Shown one piece after another: positions 62,880 to 64,000 of a stretch of DNA of 64,000 nucleotides (positions within the stretch are counted from its first letter, which is position 1; each line of letters begins with the position of its first letter). Made by a program: the position numbers and the translations under genes. The stretch lies in the NCBI GenBank assembly GCA_019400425.1, contig JAFREE010000045.1:1-64000 (forward strand). Reading direction: 5' to 3'. The notes under the pieces were generated by a model that was not told the origin of the DNA, did not search any database, and saw only the letters and a list, made by a program, of their open reading frames with translations. The stretch is from Hymenochaete sp. R1. Its lineage: Eukaryota > Basidiomycota > Agaricomycetes > Hymenochaetales > Hymenochaetaceae.

Positions 62880-64000
62880 ATGAATCGGAGCCCTTTCTCA
62901 CAGCATCTGCGGTACTTCAAGCATCTCACAATCCGATCCTGCCGCCTACACACAAATTCAGAGGCTTCTCACTTAAAGAAAAACGACTTTAATGCGTTTA
63001 TACCACATACCCTAAGTGTGCTTTTCGTTAAGATTACTGTGATTCTTGACATCTCTAAGCACTTGATTTAATTCGCTAGGAAGAAACGATCCAGCTCCCA
63101 ACCTACGCGATGGGCCTCTGAGTGGCTTGACGGCTGCTGTCAAGGATACCATCTGCACTAAGGACTTTAGGACAACATGTTCCTCGGCTATGCTTGAAGG
63201 TGACGTTATGATAGTGATACATCGATAATAACTCTTACCTCTTTGGTCTCGCAGAGTTTGTCTCGCCGTACGATGCGACCGTCGTGCGCCTACTTCGAGA
63301 GTCCGGAGCTCGTGTTATAGGGAAGACAAACTGCGATGAGTTCGGAATGGGGTGAGTAAGTGATTGCATGTTCGAGGATGATACTTTCCAACTACTTAAA
63401 AAAGGTCTCACAATGTGCACTCCCCCCACGGACCTGTCCTAAACCCTTATGCAGGTAAAGTATCAAAGGCGGAATGGCGATCTGCGGGTGGTAGCTCAGG
63501 TGGTAGCGCAGCTGCAGTTGCTTCCGGTGCATGCACAATGTTCGCGCTCCCATCGTCGTAACTTTGAGTTGAGTCAATTGATTTATGACCATTAGAGCTC
63601 TTGGCACGGATACAGGAGGTTCAACGCGTCTACCGGCTGCGTATTGTGGAATCGCAGGGTTCAAGCCGTCATACGGCATGATCAGCAGGTCAAATTCCTC
63701 TTAGTATTTTCTGATTCTTATTTGACGTTTCAGACATGCAGGTGGGGTGTAGTATCGTACGCAGATAGTTTGGACTGCGTGGGTATTCTCGCGAAGGACG
63801 TGCAACGTATTCGCCCTGTATATGGTTCGTAGTATTGTCACTGCAAGGCTCATTCGTTGACGGGTATTATAGATATTCTTGCGAAGTATGATCCGAAGGA
63901 TCCCAGCTCTGCCCCTCAAAAATTTCGGGATATTGCTACCAAGCAACAGTATTCAAGTCGAGACCTTACTTTGCAAGGCCTCAAAATTGGAATCCCATTA
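62880..64000 (+). CDS. HER2: Mitochondrial glutamyl-tRNA(Gln) amidotransferase subunit A (partial)
   Basis: The start is at ATG 62880-62882 with a typical mitochondrial presequence ([20 protein letters not shown]). Exon 1 ends at 63015; exon 2 is 63080-63199 and exon 3 begins at 63255. The amidase signature is present: [17 protein letters not shown] with the catalytic Lys, [19 protein letters not shown] with the cis-Ser, and [20 protein letters not shown] with the nucleophile Ser, so the Ser-Ser-Lys triad is complete. [17 protein letters not shown] follows. One intron has donor GTTCGC (about 63540). GatA, with GatB and GatF/C, converts Glu-tRNA(Gln) to Gln-tRNA(Gln) in mitochondria. The window ends inside the gene. 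Confidence 0.93.

Overview
The window is nuclear DNA of a filamentous basidiomycete, most likely an Agaricomycete. Almost every conserved gene is cut by short introns (47-68 nt, GT-AG with a few GC-AG). The secreted protease is of the polyporopepsin type, and F-box/LRR-like proteins, a PB1-ZZ zinc-finger relic and long Ser/Pro-rich regulatory proteins are present, as is usual in mushroom-forming fungi. Exon models given below were built by hand from splice motifs, phase and recognisable protein families; where the coding sum was checked it is divisible by three.

Layout. 1-3 kb: no intact gene, but two decayed gene pieces, a prenyltransferase-alpha (PTAR1-like) fragment and an RLI1/ABCE1 fragment. 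3.5-5.3 kb: TSR4/PDCD2. 5.6-7.2 kb: an Arg/Asp/Ser tandem-repeat protein. 7.6-9.6 kb: an unrecognised multi-exon gene. 10.6-18.7 kb: three plus-strand genes (a hypothetical protein; a CUE/CCCH/DUF1771/Smr protein of the Cue2/N4BP2 type; a coiled-coil Ser-rich protein). 19.3-28.5 kb: two F-box genes flanked by an intact aspartic protease (minus) and its decayed paralogue (plus). 28.9-33.2 kb: a large SH3 plus Ras-association protein with a possible PP1 docking motif. 34.2-36 kb: ribosomal protein uL5 (RPL11) and a very small gene. 36.6-37.5 kb: a GH16 Crh-type wall enzyme. 37.8-40.2 kb: a DCR2/SIA1-type phosphatase, divergent from the DNA polymerase alpha catalytic subunit (40.5-45.7 kb). 45.8-47.6 kb: a flavin-reductase-like protein divergent from mitochondrial uL23m. 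47.8-51.0 kb: an MSC2-type zinc transporter divergent from a GPATCH1 homologue (51.3-54.5 kb), which converges on MAK11/PAK1IP1 (54.6-56.2 kb). 56.3-59.9 kb: a segment bounded by 25-bp inverted repeats that holds a broken PB1-ZZ gene and an unrelated plus-strand gene piece. 60-62.8 kb: nothing recognised. 62.9 kb to the end: the 5' part of mitochondrial GatA/HER2.

Functional themes. There is much housekeeping for ribosome production and translation (TSR4, uL5, uL23m, MAK11, GatA), DNA replication and cell cycle (POL1 with two MCB boxes, DCR2-like), RNA handling (GPATCH1, Smr protein), polarity (Tea4/Bud14-like SH3 protein) and wall remodelling (GH16). The most unusual items are the inverted-repeat-bounded element with gene fragments, three GC-AG introns supported by conserved protein sequence, four separate decayed gene copies, the RDS repeat protein and the SH3-RA domain combination.
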